A DNA stretch of 64,000 bases from Roseovarius sp. Pro17 (GCF_035599575.1 NZ_CP141179.1:3447001-3511000); one strand, 5' to 3'; counted from the stretch's first letter, positions 48,864-58,769 are shown. Numbers and translations: made by a program. Notes: generated by a model from the letters alone, not told the origin.

Positions 48864-49205
48864 TCAGCCGTAGACGGATTCCTTGCCGAAATGCTTGGTC
48901 AGCATGTAATAGACGACCGCGCGATATTTGTTACGCTCGGATTGGCCGTAGGTCTCGAGTACCTTGTTGATCGCATCCATCAGTTGCGGGCCGTCGGCAA
49001 GGCCCAGTTTCTTGACCAAGAAGTTATTCTTGATGGTCTCAAGCTCTTCCTTCTGGCTGGCGGCGACGGTCGAGGCGTCGGCATTGTAGATTGACGGGCC
49101 ACAGCCGATCGTCACCTTGGTCAGCAGCGCGATATCCGGCGTCATGCCACATTTCGCCTTCAGGTCGTCTGCATAGCGCGCGATCAAATCATCACGTTTG
49201 CCCAT
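48864..49205 (-). CDS. DUF2853 family protein
   Basis: 113 residues covering the whole DUF2853 domain: KRDDLIARYADDLKAKCG, then DIALLTKVTIGCGPSIYNADAS, and ELETIKNNFLVKKLGL. A small all-helical cytoplasmic protein of unknown function. A good GGAG precedes the ATG and a hairpin terminator follows, so it is monocistronic. Confidence 0.9.
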   Translation of the reverse strand: MGKRDDLIARYADDLKAKCGMTPDIALLTKVTIGCGPSIYNADASTVAASQKEELETIKNNFLVKKLGLADGPQLMDAINKVLETYGQSERNKYRAVVYYMLTKHFGKESVYG

Positions 49206-49344
49206 TAGAAATCTCCTTTTTCGCGGATGCCTTTCCGCTGTTCAATGTCCCAAGCCGCTGAACGGCTGAGCCGAAGACTATCGGGTGCGGGCCGTTTGAC
49301 AATGAAAAAATCCCTGTGGCTTGGTATAGCGCAACCAAAATGCG

Positions 49345-49375
49345 AAAAACTCCCGGCCTTTTGAGGCCGGGAGTT
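49345..49375 (-). terminator. Strong terminator after the PRC-barrel gene
   Basis: A perfect 12-bp stem AACTCCCGGCCT / AGGCCGGGAGTT with a 4-base loop is followed on the minus strand by five Ts (complement of 49345-49349). Confidence 0.88.
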
Positions 49376-49448
49376 GAGAGTGTTGCAGGTCGCAAGCCGG
49401 CGATCAGGTGCTGGCGGCCTCCTGCTTCTTCACTTGGTCCGTCGCGCT

Positions 49449-50126
49449 TTATTCTGCGGCGGGTTCTTCTTCTGTGGCAGGCTCTTCCTCAATGACGTCG
49501 GTCTCTTCGATGACCTCAGTCTCCATCGAGTCGTCGCCTTCGGTGGCACCCTCTTCGGTCATGGTAGTACCGTCGCTGGCGGATGCATCGTCGGCCATGT
49601 CGTCATCTGTCTTCATCGCGCCGTCATCGGCGGTCGACGTTGTGGCAGAAGTATCCGCGCTGGTGTCCGCACTTGCCATCAGGTCGGCCAGCGGGGTCTC
49701 ATCCGGCAGGCTTTCGGCTTCGGACTCGTCGAATTCGGGCTGCTCTTTCAGCGCATCCTTCGTCGTATCCAGCTTCACCATCTGCGACTCAGCGTCAAAG
49801 GTGAACTCTTCCAGCGGCAGGGCGACTGTATATTCGCCAAGACCGAGGAAGCCGCCGATCCCGATAATGGCATCCGCACCACCGCCCGCACCGATGATAT
49901 AGTCGATGTCACCGATAGTTTTGCCATTCGGCTCATAGACATTCTGGCCAACCAGATCGCCAACCGTCATCTCGCTAATTGAGGTGAACTGGGGCGCGGC
50001 AGGTGCCACGTCGGTCACGGTGGTATCAACACCGGTCGTGTCCGTCGTGCTAGTGTCCTGAGCAATTGCCCCACCTGCGATCAGTGCGGATGCGGCGGCG
50101 GTCATCATGAGAGTCTTGAGTGTCAT
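49449..50126 (-). CDS. Exported PRC-barrel protein with acidic tail
   Basis: 225 residues. Signal peptide (cleavage after AIA, about residue 22), then a PRC-barrel domain (residues 52-110: ISEMTVGDLVGQNVYEPNGKTIGDIDYIIGAGG...EYTVALPLEEF). After residue 130 the protein is a low-complexity Asp/Glu/Ser/Thr tail ending EEEPAAE. PRC barrels of this type occur in many roseobacter periplasmic proteins; the role is unknown. It has its own promoter region (50127-50295) and terminator. Confidence 0.85.
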   Translation of the reverse strand: MTLKTLMMTAAASALIAGGAIAQDTSTTDTTGVDTTVTDVAPAAPQFTSISEMTVGDLVGQNVYEPNGKTIGDIDYIIGAGGGADAIIGIGGFLGLGEYTVALPLEEFTFDAESQMVKLDTTKDALKEQPEFDESEAESLPDETPLADLMASADTSADTSATTSTADDGAMKTDDDMADDASASDGTTMTEEGATEGDDSMETEVIEETDVIEEEPATEEEPAAE

Positions 50127-50297
50127 CGTAGCTTCCTCCTTGGCAGCATGTTACGATCAGATAAGACACGCAGAACGTGTTTGGTTCCACGCCCCAGCGC
50201 CCAAAAATGTAAAACAGGTCGGCAAAACGCAAAACAGGCAGGAACCCGCCAAGAGCCCTGCCTGTTTCGGCGGAAATCCGTCGACTTTGGGTATTTA

Positions 50298-50404
50298 AGC
50301 GTTTCGAATCAACCCTAAGACAGGAATGGCCCGAAACGCGGCACACCGAATGGGCCTTGCTTGCAGTACGCGAAAATCTGCAACTCAGGTTTTCGCGAAA
50401 CGCT
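50298..50404. repeat. REPIN/MITE-like element, copy 2
   Basis: Same layout as the element at 47521-47628: AAGCGTTTCG (from 50297) to CGAAACGC (50332-50339), then an internal 12-bp stem CGCGAAAATCTG / CAGGTTTTCGCG (50369-50380, 50386-50397) running straight into GAAACGCT, which abuts the ahcY stop codon. Overall length from TTAAGCG to CGCTCTAG is about 113 bases, matching copy 1. Confidence 0.72.
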
Positions 50405-51796
50405 CTAGTAGCGATAATGCTCGGGCTTGAACGGACCTTCGGGCGTGACGCCGATATAGGCCGCCTGCTCGGGGCTGAGCACGGTCAGTTTGACGCCGAT
50501 ACGGTCCAGATGCAGGCGCGCGACCTTCTCATCCAGATGCTTGGGCAGGATATAGACCTGATTTTCGTACTCGCCGCCGTTCTTCCACAGCTCGATCTGC
50601 GCTAGCACCTGATTGGTAAAGCTGGCCGACATGACAAAGCTGGGATGCCCGGTGGCATTGCCCAGATTCAATAGGCGCCCCTCGGACAGCAGGATCAGAC
50701 GATTGCCCGAAGGCATCTCGATCATGTCCACTTGCTCTTTGATGTTAGTCCATTTGTGGTTCTTGAGGCTGGCGACCTGAATTTCATTGTCGAAATGGCC
50801 AATATTGCCAACGATCGCCATATCCTTCATCTCGCGCATATGCTCGATGCGGATCACGTCCTTGTTGCCGGTCGTGGTGATGAAGATGTCGGCAGTTGCC
50901 AGCACGTCCTCGAGCAAAACCACCTCAAAGCCGTCCATCGCCGCCTGAAGCGCGCAGATCGGGTCGACCTCGGTCACTTTTACGCGTGCACCGGCACCGC
51001 TGAGGGACGCAGCCGACCCTTTGCCGACGTCACCGTAGCCCAAGACGACCGCGACCTTGCCAGCCATCATCGTGTCGGTTGCGCGGCGGATACCGTCGAC
51101 CAGCGATTCCTTACAGCCATACTTGTTGTCGAACTTCGACTTGGTCACTGAATCGTTCACGTTGATCGCAGGGAACGGCAGCTGACCCTTCTTGTGCAGA
51201 TCATAGAGGCGGTGAACGCCTGTCGTCGTCTCCTCAGATACACCCTTGATCGCATCGCGGGTTTTGGTGAACCAGCCGGGGCTCTCTTTCATGCGCTTCT
51301 TGATCTGGGCGAATACCGCCTCTTCCTCTTCCGAGGTGGGCGTCTCAATCAGATCCGTCTCGCCCGCCTCGACGCGCGCGCCCAGTAGAACGTACAGCGT
51401 CGCATCGCCGCCATCGTCGAGGATCATGTTCGCGCCTTGTGCGAACTGGAACGACCGGTCGAGGTAGTCCCAATGCTCGGTCAGCGTCTGGCCCTTGATC
51501 GCAAATACCGGCGTGCCGCCCTCAGCAATCGCCGCTGCCGCGTGATCCTGCGTGGAAAAGATATTGCACGAGGCCCAGCGCACATCAGCGCCCAGCGCAT
51601 TCAGCGTCTCGATCAGCACGGCGGTCTGGATCGTCATGTGCAGGCTGCCGACGATGCGCGCGCCCTTCAGCGGCTGCGCCTCGCCAAATTCCTCGCGCAG
51701 GGCCATCAGGCCCGGCATCTCGGTCTCGGCGATGTCCAGTTCCTTGCGGCCAAAGGCGGCCAGCTTGATGTCCTTGACGATATAATCTTGTGCCAT
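50405..51796 (-). CDS. ahcY: Adenosylhomocysteinase
   Basis: 463 residues; splits S-adenosylhomocysteine to homocysteine and adenosine, feeding the SAM cycle with metZ. NAD-binding [13 protein letters not shown], the catalytic region [35 protein letters not shown], and the invariant C-terminal KPEHYRY. It contains the roughly 40-residue insert typical of the longer bacterial form ([19 protein letters not shown]). A REPIN-like repeat abuts its stop. Confidence 0.97.
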   Translation of the reverse strand: MAQDYIVKDIKLAAFGRKELDIAETEMPGLMALREEFGEAQPLKGARIVGSLHMTIQTAVLIETLNALGADVRWASCNIFSTQDHAAAAIAEGGTPVFAIKGQTLTEHWDYLDRSFQFAQGANMILDDGGDATLYVLLGARVEAGETDLIETPTSEEEEAVFAQIKKRMKESPGWFTKTRDAIKGVSEETTTGVHRLYDLHKKGQLPFPAINVNDSVTKSKFDNKYGCKESLVDGIRRATDTMMAGKVAVVLGYGDVGKGSAASLSGAGARVKVTEVDPICALQAAMDGFEVVLLEDVLATADIFITTTGNKDVIRIEHMREMKDMAIVGNIGHFDNEIQVASLKNHKWTNIKEQVDMIEMPSGNRLILLSEGRLLNLGNATGHPSFVMSASFTNQVLAQIELWKNGGEYENQVYILPKHLDEKVARLHLDRIGVKLTVLSPEQAAYIGVTPEGPFKPEHYRY

Positions 51797-51920
51797 CTGT
51801 GTCGGCTCCTAGCGAAATACGGGTTGCTGGGCAGATAACACCCGCCCACCTACGCGGCAATGCTGGAATACCGCGTCTACGAGCGCTAAGGATTACCCTG
51901 ATCCAACCGGAGACCGCGAC

Positions 51921-52514
51921 ATGGCAAAACCCCGCGCCTGGCAAAAGATGCTCTCGGGCCGCAGGCTGGACCTGCTGGACCCGACGCCCGTGGATATCGA
52001 GATTTCCGATATTGCCCACGGCCTTGCCTTTGTCGCGCGCTGGAACGGTCAGACGCTGGGCGATTACGCCTATTCGGTCGCCGAACATTCGCTGCTGGTC
52101 GAACAGATCTTTCGCCGGATTGCGCCCAAGGCACCTGCGAAATGGCAACTGGCCGCACTTTTGCATGACGCGCCAGAATATGTGATCGGCGATATGATTT
52201 CGCCCGTGAAGAACGCGGTCGGACCGGGATATGACGAGTTGGACAAGAGGCTGACAGCGGCCATCCACATCCGCTTTGGCCTGCCAGCCGCAATCCCGGT
52301 GGCCATCAAGCGGCAGATCAAGAAGGCCGACAAGGTCAGCGCCTGGATGGAGGCGACTCAAATCGCGGGCTTTGATATGGGCGAGGCCGACCGCTTCTTT
52401 GGTCGCCCCGATCCTGCATTGATGGACGGGCTGACGATCCGACTGCGCGCCCCGCTGGAGGCGCGCAGCGACTACACAACGCGCACCGCCGCGTTGCTGG
52501 AGGCGATGGGATGA
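51921..52514 (+). CDS. HD-domain phosphohydrolase, YfbR-like
   Basis: 197 residues with the HD metal site: YSVAEHSLLVEQ (His), LLHDAPEYVIGDMISPVK (HD) and KKADKVSAWMEA (Asp). YfbR-type proteins are 5'-deoxynucleotidases; the precise substrate here is inferred. Divergent from ahcY; its stop overlaps the next gene by four bases (ATGA). Confidence 0.85.
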   Translation: MAKPRAWQKMLSGRRLDLLDPTPVDIEISDIAHGLAFVARWNGQTLGDYAYSVAEHSLLVEQIFRRIAPKAPAKWQLAALLHDAPEYVIGDMISPVKNAVGPGYDELDKRLTAAIHIRFGLPAAIPVAIKRQIKKADKVSAWMEATQIAGFDMGEADRFFGRPDPALMDGLTIRLRAPLEARSDYTTRTAALLEAMG

Positions 52515-52996
52515 TCACCGTGCGCCGCGCCACCCCGCTGGATGCGCCGCCGATGGCGGATCTGCTGAATGAGATCATTGCCAAGGGTGGCACCACCGCC
52601 CTCACCCGCCCCGTGACCAGCCGCGATATGGCGCAGATGGTACAGAGCGCGCCGGACCGCTCGGTCTGGAATATCGCGCTGAACCGCGAAGGCGCGTTGC
52701 GCGGCTTTCAATATATCGAACCCAGCAATCACCTGCCCCCCGAGGCGTGCAGCATTGCCACCTTCGTGCAGATCGGGCGCACAGGCCTTGGCATCGGCTC
52801 GGCGCTCTTTACCGCCACGGCCAAGGCCGCAAAGGCGCTGGGATATGTCTGGATCGATGCCGACATCCGCGCCGACAACGAGGGCGGGCTGATCTACTAC
52901 CAAAGCCGCGGCTTTCGCGACTATGGTCGCCGCGAGGGCGTGCCGCTGGCCTCGGGGCAGCGCGTCGACAAGATCCTCAAGCGCTACGACATCTAA
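52511..52996 (+). CDS. GNAT family N-acetyltransferase
   Basis: 161 residues with the GNAT fold: VRRATPLDAPPMADLLNEII at the start, the acetyl-CoA loop QIGRTGLGIGSALFTATAKAAKALGY (a Q/RxxGxG/A variant) near residues 83-108, and YYQSRGFRDYGRREG. It resembles L-amino-acid N-acyltransferases of the MnaT/phosphinothricin type. Start overlaps the HD gene stop. Confidence 0.87.
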   Translation: MITVRRATPLDAPPMADLLNEIIAKGGTTALTRPVTSRDMAQMVQSAPDRSVWNIALNREGALRGFQYIEPSNHLPPEACSIATFVQIGRTGLGIGSALFTATAKAAKALGYVWIDADIRADNEGGLIYYQSRGFRDYGRREGVPLASGQRVDKILKRYDI

Positions 52997-53026
52997 AGCG
53001 TTTTGCGCGTTACCTGAAACGCGCAA
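52996..53026. repeat. GCGTTTTG/REP-like hairpin after GNAT gene
   Basis: Directly after the TAA comes AGCGTTTTG, and TTGCGCGTT (53003-53011) is a perfect inverted repeat of AACGCGCAA (53018-53026). It probably ends the HD-GNAT transcript; the first octamer differs by one base from the GCGTTTCG family. Confidence 0.55.
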
Positions 53027-53159
53027 CAGGCCCGCATCCCAGAAATATCGTGGGCGCCACTCATCACCGCTGCTCACCCTTGCGTGAGACGGTGTTTCGA
53101 CGGGTTGGCGGGCGCGCGACGTTCCGCCATGCTGCCCTCAATTCCAAGGAGGACATGCC

Positions 53160-53825
53160 ATGACCCAAGTCATGACGACACTGAAAACACTTCTTCTGGG
53201 CGGGCTGATCGTTGTCGGTTTTGCCGCGCAAGGCACCCGCGCACATGCGGCCGCGACCGAAACGCTGACAGTTGCCGGAGGCTGCTTCTGGTGCGTCGAA
53301 GCCGACTTTGAGGCGGTCAAAGGCGTGGGCGAGGTCGTGTCCGGCTACACCGGCGGCACGACCAAAAACCCAACATACAAGGACGTCACCCGCGGCGGCA
53401 CCGGCCATTATGAGGCCGTGCAGATCATGTATGATCCCGCGCAGGTGTCGCGCCCTCAACTGCTGGCGATGTTCCTGCGTTCGATCGATGTAACCGACGC
53501 GGGTGGCCAGTTCTGCGATCGCGGCAACAGCTATCGCACGGCGATCTTTGCGAACGGCGCGGCCGCGCAGGATGCCAAACAGGCCATCGCGCAGGCTGAA
53601 AAGACGTTGGGGCAAAAGATCGTGACACCCGTCCTGCCTGCGCAAACTTTCTACAAAGCCGAGGATTACCACCAGAACTACTACAAGGGCGACGACCTGA
53701 AAATTACCCGCTTTGGCATCAAGGATCAGGCCGAGGCCTACAAACGCTACCGTAACGCCTGCGGGCGCGACACGCGCGTGCGCCAACTCTGGGGCGACGC
53801 TGCACCTTTTGCCAAGGGTCACTGA
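53160..53825 (+). CDS. msrA: Exported peptide-methionine (S)-S-oxide reductase
   Basis: 221 residues. A signal peptide (cleavage after AHA, about residue 30) precedes the MsrA domain: VAGGCFWCVEADFEAVKGVGEVVSGYTGG (catalytic Cys near residue 42), HYEAVQI and the C-terminal RYRNACGRD with a candidate resolving Cys. The signal places it in the periplasm, where it would repair oxidised envelope proteins; most MsrA are cytoplasmic. A terminator hairpin follows. Confidence 0.93.
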   Translation: MTQVMTTLKTLLLGGLIVVGFAAQGTRAHAAATETLTVAGGCFWCVEADFEAVKGVGEVVSGYTGGTTKNPTYKDVTRGGTGHYEAVQIMYDPAQVSRPQLLAMFLRSIDVTDAGGQFCDRGNSYRTAIFANGAAAQDAKQAIAQAEKTLGQKIVTPVLPAQTFYKAEDYHQNYYKGDDLKITRFGIKDQAEAYKRYRNACGRDTRVRQLWGDAAPFAKGH

Positions 53826-53845
53826 AGGTCCTGAATTCTATTGAG

Positions 53846-53868
53846 GGGCCGCCAAGCGCGGCCCTTTT
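53846..53868 (+). terminator. Terminator after msrA
   Basis: GGGCCGC (53846-53852), loop CAAGC, GCGGCCC (53858-53864), then TTTT: a compact rho-independent terminator 20 bases after the stop. Confidence 0.8.
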
Positions 53869-53933
53869 CATGCGCGCCCCGGCTTTTTCTTGGTAAAAAT
53901 GCCCAAACTACGCCCCAACCCAAATGTGCAGCG

Positions 53934-54656
53934 TCAGTCCGTAAATCCCACGGCCTGCCCTAGCGCCATCAGCCCGGCTTGCCATGCCTGCGCGCGCGGC
54001 ACCGCCTCGGCTGTGACGCCCTGCAACAGCAGCGCAGCTGCGTAAGGCGCGGCATCGCCGATGATCCGCACCTCCTGCCCCAGCCAATAGACCCGCATCG
54101 CTGCCAGTTCGGCCCCCAGCAGGTGGCCCAACACTGCCTCGCCAGCATCTGTCAAGACCGCCGCGTTTAGTTGCACGGCCAGCCGTTCGGGCCGCGACAT
54201 GGTATCGCTCAGCCCGCCCTCGTCAAAGGTAAGGTCCGTAGTGCCCAAGGCTGCAGCCAACTTGCCCGTCATCGCCCCCTGAAAGCTGACGATCTCACGC
54301 GCGCTGACATGCACCCAATGGGTAACGTCCGACTCAGGCAAAATAATGATCCCGTCCCAATCGGGCTGCGCTGCCAGCGCGCCCGCTATCAGAATGCGGG
54401 CGGCAGGTGGCAAAAGGGCGGTGGGCGACGACTGTTGAACCGCGCCCAGCACCCCGGGTGCGTCAATTAGGGTCGCTGTCGGTGGCATGCTCCGCGATGC
54501 AGCATCCAGCGTGATGAGCCGCGCACTGGCGATGCCCGACCGATCGGAAGCGTCGCCCACAGACGCAAAGTCATGTGCGCGGATGTCGCCATCCTTGACC
54601 GCGTATAGCGTGACCCGCCCGCCCTCGCCTAGCAATGCGCCCCAAGGTTCCGACAT
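53934..54656 (-). CDS. Divergent 2-dehydro-3-deoxygalactonokinase-like protein
   Basis: 240 residues. The C-terminal half aligns with the DgoK family: ILPESDVTHWVHVSAREIVSFQGAMTGKLAAAL resembles the CLPGTHSKW...TYMTGEL block, followed by LTDAGEAVLGHLLGAELAA and a closing IIGDAAPYAAALLLQG. The N-terminal half lacks the ATPase motif starting DWGTS, and the protein is about 50 residues shorter than DgoK, so kinase activity is doubtful. Its ATG overlaps the sulfur transferase stop by one base. Confidence 0.65.
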   Translation of the reverse strand: MSEPWGALLGEGGRVTLYAVKDGDIRAHDFASVGDASDRSGIASARLITLDAASRSMPPTATLIDAPGVLGAVQQSSPTALLPPAARILIAGALAAQPDWDGIIILPESDVTHWVHVSAREIVSFQGAMTGKLAAALGTTDLTFDEGGLSDTMSRPERLAVQLNAAVLTDAGEAVLGHLLGAELAAMRVYWLGQEVRIIGDAAPYAAALLLQGVTAEAVPRAQAWQAGLMALGQAVGFTD

Positions 54657-55075
54657 CACCCTTTGCCGGACATCTGCGCCACGACGCCGCGCATGTCGTA
54701 TCCCGCATCCGCAGCGGCGGCGACGATCTTGTCCTCGGGCATCTGTCCGATCTGTGCGATGCTCCACATCATCGTGCAGCGGGTCCCGCTGCGGCAATAG
54801 GCCAGGATCGGCACGGGCATATCCTCTAGCGCAGCCTTGAAATCGACCACGTCTGCCTCGCTCAGCGCACCCGACACGATCGGCACGGACCGAAACTCCA
54901 AACCGGCCTCCTGCGCCGCGGCCTCGACGGCGGCGATACCCGGTTGGCCGGCCTCTTCGCCATCGGGTCGGTTGCACAGGATCGCGCGAAAACCGGCCTC
55001 CTTGATGGCTACCACATCGCCCGGCGCAATCTGGGGCGAGACGCTGAAAGTGTCGGAAATCTTGCGCAGGTCCAT
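54656..55075 (-). CDS. TIGR01244/DUF442 sulfur transferase or phosphatase-like protein
   Basis: 139 residues: DLRKISDTFSVSPQIAPGDVVAIKEAGFRAILCNRPDGEE at the start and the active loop AYCRSGTRCTMMW near residue 105, which has the Cys-loop-Arg arrangement of the family fused to beta-lactamase-like sulfide-oxidising enzymes elsewhere. The activity is uncertain. The ATG at 55075 has AAAGGAG upstream. A probable two-gene operon with the DgoK-like gene, divergent from the hydantoinase gene. Confidence 0.82.
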   Translation of the reverse strand: MDLRKISDTFSVSPQIAPGDVVAIKEAGFRAILCNRPDGEEAGQPGIAAVEAAAQEAGLEFRSVPIVSGALSEADVVDFKAALEDMPVPILAYCRSGTRCTMMWSIAQIGQMPEDKIVAAAADAGYDMRGVVAQMSGKG

Positions 55076-55199
55076 GGGGCCGCTCCTTTGGGGGTTTGCA
55101 CGCCATATGGCAGCAAACAAGGTTCGGGTTCAATAACCCTCGCCCGTTGACATTCGCCGTCCCCCCGCCAAACGTGGCCCCGGCACAGCAGGGGGCAGC

Positions 55200-58100
55200 A
55201 TGGACAAGCGTTGGGAATTCTGGATCGACCGGGGCGGTACGTTCACCGATATTGTCGCGCTGGACCCAGCCGGCGACATGCACACGCACAAGCTGCTGTC
55301 GGAAAACCCCGAGCGCTACGCAGACGCCGCCGTTCAGGGCATTGCGGACCTGATCGGCACCAATGATTTCGCCCCCGGCAGCATCGCCGCGGTCAAGATG
55401 GGCACCACAGTTGCCACCAATGCCCTGCTCGAACGCAAGGGAGAGCGCGTCCTGCTGCTGATTACGAAGGGCTTTCGTGATCTGTTGATGATCGGCTATC
55501 AGACCCGGCCCCGCCTGTTTGACCTGCATATCAAGCGGCCCGACCTGCTCTATGACGAGGTGGCCGAACTGGACGAACGGCTGGATGCCGAGGGCAATGT
55601 TATCCGCCCTTTGGATCAGGACGCCGCGCGCACCGCCCTGCAATCTGCTTATGACAACGGCATCCGCGCCGTCGCCATCGCGGGGCTGCACGCTTACCTC
55701 AACCCCGCGCACGAGGCCCGCGTGGCCGAAATCGCAAAGGACATCGGCTATACCCAGATCAGCGTCAGCCACGAGGTCAGCCGCCTCGCTAAACTGGTCG
55801 GGCGCGGCGATACGACCGTGGTCGATGCGTATCTCTCGCCCATCCTGCGCCGCTACGTGGATCGCGTCGCAGACGCGCTGGACCTCGGGACAGCGTGCGA
55901 GCGCCTCCTCTTTATGCAATCCAACGGCGGGCTGACCGAAGCGCGCCGCTTTCAGGGCAAGGACGCGATCCTGTCCGGTCCCGCTGGCGGCATCGTCGGC
56001 ATGGTTCATACCGGGCAGGCGGCGGGCCATGACAAGCTGATCGGCTTTGACATGGGCGGCACCAGCACCGATGTCAGTCACTACGCGGGCGAATACGAAC
56101 GCAGCTTTGAGACCGAAGTCGCAGGCGTGCGGATGCGCGCGCCCATGATGGACATACACACCGTTGCCGCGGGCGGCGGCAGCATCTGCAAATACGAGGA
56201 TGGCCGCTTTCAGGTTGGCCCCGAAAGCGCGGGCGCCGATCCCGGCCCCGCCTGCTATCGTCGTGGCGGCCCCCTGACCGTGACCGACTGCAACGTCATG
56301 CTGGGCAAGCTAAACCCCAATCATTTTCCGCAAGTCTTTGGGCCGAACGGGGATCTGCCGCTGGACGCCGAAATCGTGCGTCAGAAATTCGCGGAACTTG
56401 CCGAAAAGGTAGCAAACGAGTCGGGCGATATGCCCCGCACGCCCGAGGATATGGCCCACGGGTTCCTGCGGATCGCCATCGACAACATGGCCAACGCGAT
56501 CAAGAAAATCAGCGTACAGCGCGGCCATGATGTGACACGCTACACGCTGCAATGCTTTGGCGGCGCAGGCGGGCAGCACGCCTGCGGCGTGGCCGACGCC
56601 TTGGGGATGACCAAGGTGCTGGTGCATCCTTATGCTGGCGTGCTGTCGGCCTACGGCATGGGCCTCGCTCCGATCACGGCGATGAAAGAGGCGCAGATGG
56701 ATATTCCGCTGGCGCACTACGATGGCGCCATGCAGACCGTCAAAAAGCTAAGCGCCGACACGCTGACCGAGGTGACAGCCCAAGGCGGCGGCGAGGCTAC
56801 TGCCACCCACCGTCTGCACCTGCGCTATGACGGCTCGCACCAGACGATCCCGGTCGAGGGCAGCACCGAGGCCACCGCGCGCGAACTCTTTGAGGCGGCG
56901 CATAAACAGCGCTACGGCTTCATCTCGCCCAGCCGCGACATCATCATCGACATGGTCAGCGTCGAGGCGAACGGTACCAGCCGCGATGATGTGAACCTGA
57001 CCCCGCCGGATGGCGATGGAATCCCCACCGCGCATGTCCCGATTTTCCACGACGGCGCATGGGCCGATGTCGCTATCCACGCCCGCGATACGCTGAACAC
57101 CGACAGCGCTATCAAAGGCCCCGCCATCATCACCGAGTCGACCGGCACCAACGTGATCGAACCCGGCTGGAACGCGCGCGTAGACGGGCGCGCAAACCTG
57201 ATCATCGAACGTCACGCAAAGCTGCGCGGCGAGGCAGCAGGCACTAAGGCGGACCCGGTCCTGCTGGAAGTGTTCAACAACCTTTTCATGTCCGTCGCTG
57301 ACCAGATGGGCGCGACGCTGGCCAATACCTCGTGGTCGGTGAACATCAAGGAGCGGCTCGATTTCTCCTGTGCGATCTTTGACGCCGAGGGCGATCTGGT
57401 CGCTAACGCACCGCATGTGCCGGTGCATCTGGGATCAATGTCCGACAGCGTCAAAACGATCATGCGTCTCAATCCCGATGCCCGCCCCGGCGACGCCTAT
57501 ATGCTGAATTCGCCCTATAACGGCGGCACCCACCTGCCGGATGTCACGGTCATCACGCCGCTCTTTGACGGCGACATACCCGTCATGTGGCTGGGCAGCC
57601 GCGGCCACCACGCCGATATCGGCGGACGCACCCCCGGCAGCGCCCCACCCGACAGCACCCATATCGACGAAGAGGGCGTGCTGATCGACAATGTGCAACT
57701 GGTCCGCGAAGGTGATTTGCTGGAGGATGAGGCCGAGGCCGTCCTGCGCTCGGGCCGCTATCCGTGCCGGAACGTGCGCCAGAACATGGCCGACCTCAAG
57801 GCGCAGGTGGCCGCGAACGAGACCGGAAAACAGGCTCTACAAGGCGTTATAGAGACATATAAGCTGGACGTGGTGCAGGCCTATATGGGTCACGTTCAAG
57901 ACAATGCCGAAGAATCCGTGCGCCGTGTCATCGACAAGCTGTCCGATGGTAAATTCACTTATCCGATGGACCACGGCGCAGTGATAGTGGTCGCGGTCAC
58001 CGTGGATCGGGCCGCGCGCGAGGCAGTGATCGATTTCACCGGCACCAGCGCGCAGCACAGCGGCAATTACAACGCCCCCCGCTCAATCTGCGACGCGGTC

Positions 58101-58769
58101 GTGCTCTATGTCTTTCGCACCATGGTCGGTGCGGATATCCCGCTGAATCAGGGCTGCCTGAAACCTCTGCGCGTGATTGTACCGGACGGATCAATGTTGA
58201 ATCCCATCTACCCGGCGGCAGTCATTTCGGGCAATACCGAGGTAAGTCAGGCGACGTGCAACGCCCTATATGGCGCGCTGGGGGTGATCGCGTGCAGTCA
58301 GGCAACGATGAACAATTTCGTCTGGGGCAACGAGGATTTTCAGAACTACGAGACGATCGCCGGCGGCACAGGTGCCGGCCCAGGTTTCAATGGCTGCGAT
58401 GCGGTGCAGAGCCACATGACCAACACCCGCATGACCGACCCCGAGATCCTGGAAAAGAGATTCCCCGTGCGGCTGGAAGAGTTCGGGATCAGGGACGATT
58501 CCGGCGGAAAAGGCCGCTGGACCGGCGGCGAAGGCGTTATCCGAAGGATGCGATTTCTGGAGCCTGTCACGGTGACCACCCTGTGCTCACACCGAATTAT
58601 CCCGCCCTTTGGCGTGGACGACGGAGCGCCGGGCGGGGTAGGTCATAACTGGGCCGAATTGCCGGACGGCACGCGACGCGATCTGAAGGGCTGCGACGAA
58701 ATCGAATTGGCTGCAGGCAGCATCTTTGGCATGAAGACACCCGGCGGCGGCGGCTGGGGCAAAAGCTGA
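55200..58769 (+). CDS. Fused HyuA-HyuB hydantoinase / 5-oxoprolinase family protein
   Basis: 1189 residues. The N-terminal HyuA-like ATPase half begins DRGGTFTDIVAL and has MGTTVATNALLERKG, GFDMGGTSTDV and the VAAGGGSICKYEDGRFQVGPESAGADPGPACY block. The HyuB half starts near residue 682 (DPVLLEVFNNLFMSVADQMGATL) with PVHLGSM, SRGHHADIGGRTPGS and GGKGRWTGGEGV. A single fused chain is typical of ATP-dependent 5-oxoprolinase, which opens 5-oxoproline to glutamate; hydantoin substrates are also possible. Confidence 0.9.
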   Translation: MDKRWEFWIDRGGTFTDIVALDPAGDMHTHKLLSENPERYADAAVQGIADLIGTNDFAPGSIAAVKMGTTVATNALLERKGERVLLLITKGFRDLLMIGYQTRPRLFDLHIKRPDLLYDEVAELDERLDAEGNVIRPLDQDAARTALQSAYDNGIRAVAIAGLHAYLNPAHEARVAEIAKDIGYTQISVSHEVSRLAKLVGRGDTTVVDAYLSPILRRYVDRVADALDLGTACERLLFMQSNGGLTEARRFQGKDAILSGPAGGIVGMVHTGQAAGHDKLIGFDMGGTSTDVSHYAGEYERSFETEVAGVRMRAPMMDIHTVAAGGGSICKYEDGRFQVGPESAGADPGPACYRRGGPLTVTDCNVMLGKLNPNHFPQVFGPNGDLPLDAEIVRQKFAELAEKVANESGDMPRTPEDMAHGFLRIAIDNMANAIKKISVQRGHDVTRYTLQCFGGAGGQHACGVADALGMTKVLVHPYAGVLSAYGMGLAPITAMKEAQMDIPLAHYDGAMQTVKKLSADTLTEVTAQGGGEATATHRLHLRYDGSHQTIPVEGSTEATARELFEAAHKQRYGFISPSRDIIIDMVSVEANGTSRDDVNLTPPDGDGIPTAHVPIFHDGAWADVAIHARDTLNTDSAIKGPAIITESTGTNVIEPGWNARVDGRANLIIERHAKLRGEAAGTKADPVLLEVFNNLFMSVADQMGATLANTSWSVNIKERLDFSCAIFDAEGDLVANAPHVPVHLGSMSDSVKTIMRLNPDARPGDAYMLNSPYNGGTHLPDVTVITPLFDGDIPVMWLGSRGHHADIGGRTPGSAPPDSTHIDEEGVLIDNVQLVREGDLLEDEAEAVLRSGRYPCRNVRQNMADLKAQVAANETGKQALQGVIETYKLDVVQAYMGHVQDNAEESVRRVIDKLSDGKFTYPMDHGAVIVVAVTVDRAAREAVIDFTGTSAQHSGNYNAPRSICDAVVLYVFRTMVGADIPLNQGCLKPLRVIVPDGSMLNPIYPAAVISGNTEVSQATCNALYGALGVIACSQATMNNFVWGNEDFQNYETIAGGTGAGPGFNGCDAVQSHMTNTRMTDPEILEKRFPVRLEEFGIRDDSGGKGRWTGGEGVIRRMRFLEPVTVTTLCSHRIIPPFGVDDGAPGGVGHNWAELPDGTRRDLKGCDEIELAAGSIFGMKTPGGGGWGKS

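Noticed and set aside
51797..51920. Possible S-adenosylhomocysteine riboswitch before ahcY
   Set aside because: The conserved blocks of the SAH aptamer are not visible in the 124-base divergent region.
54657..56159. Long minus-strand open frame (741 codons in total) running opposite the hydantoinase gene into the DgoK-like gene
   Set aside because: Only its last 240 codons (53934-54656) resemble a protein family. The upstream part is a high-GC shadow of the fused hydantoinase and the sulfur transferase gene.
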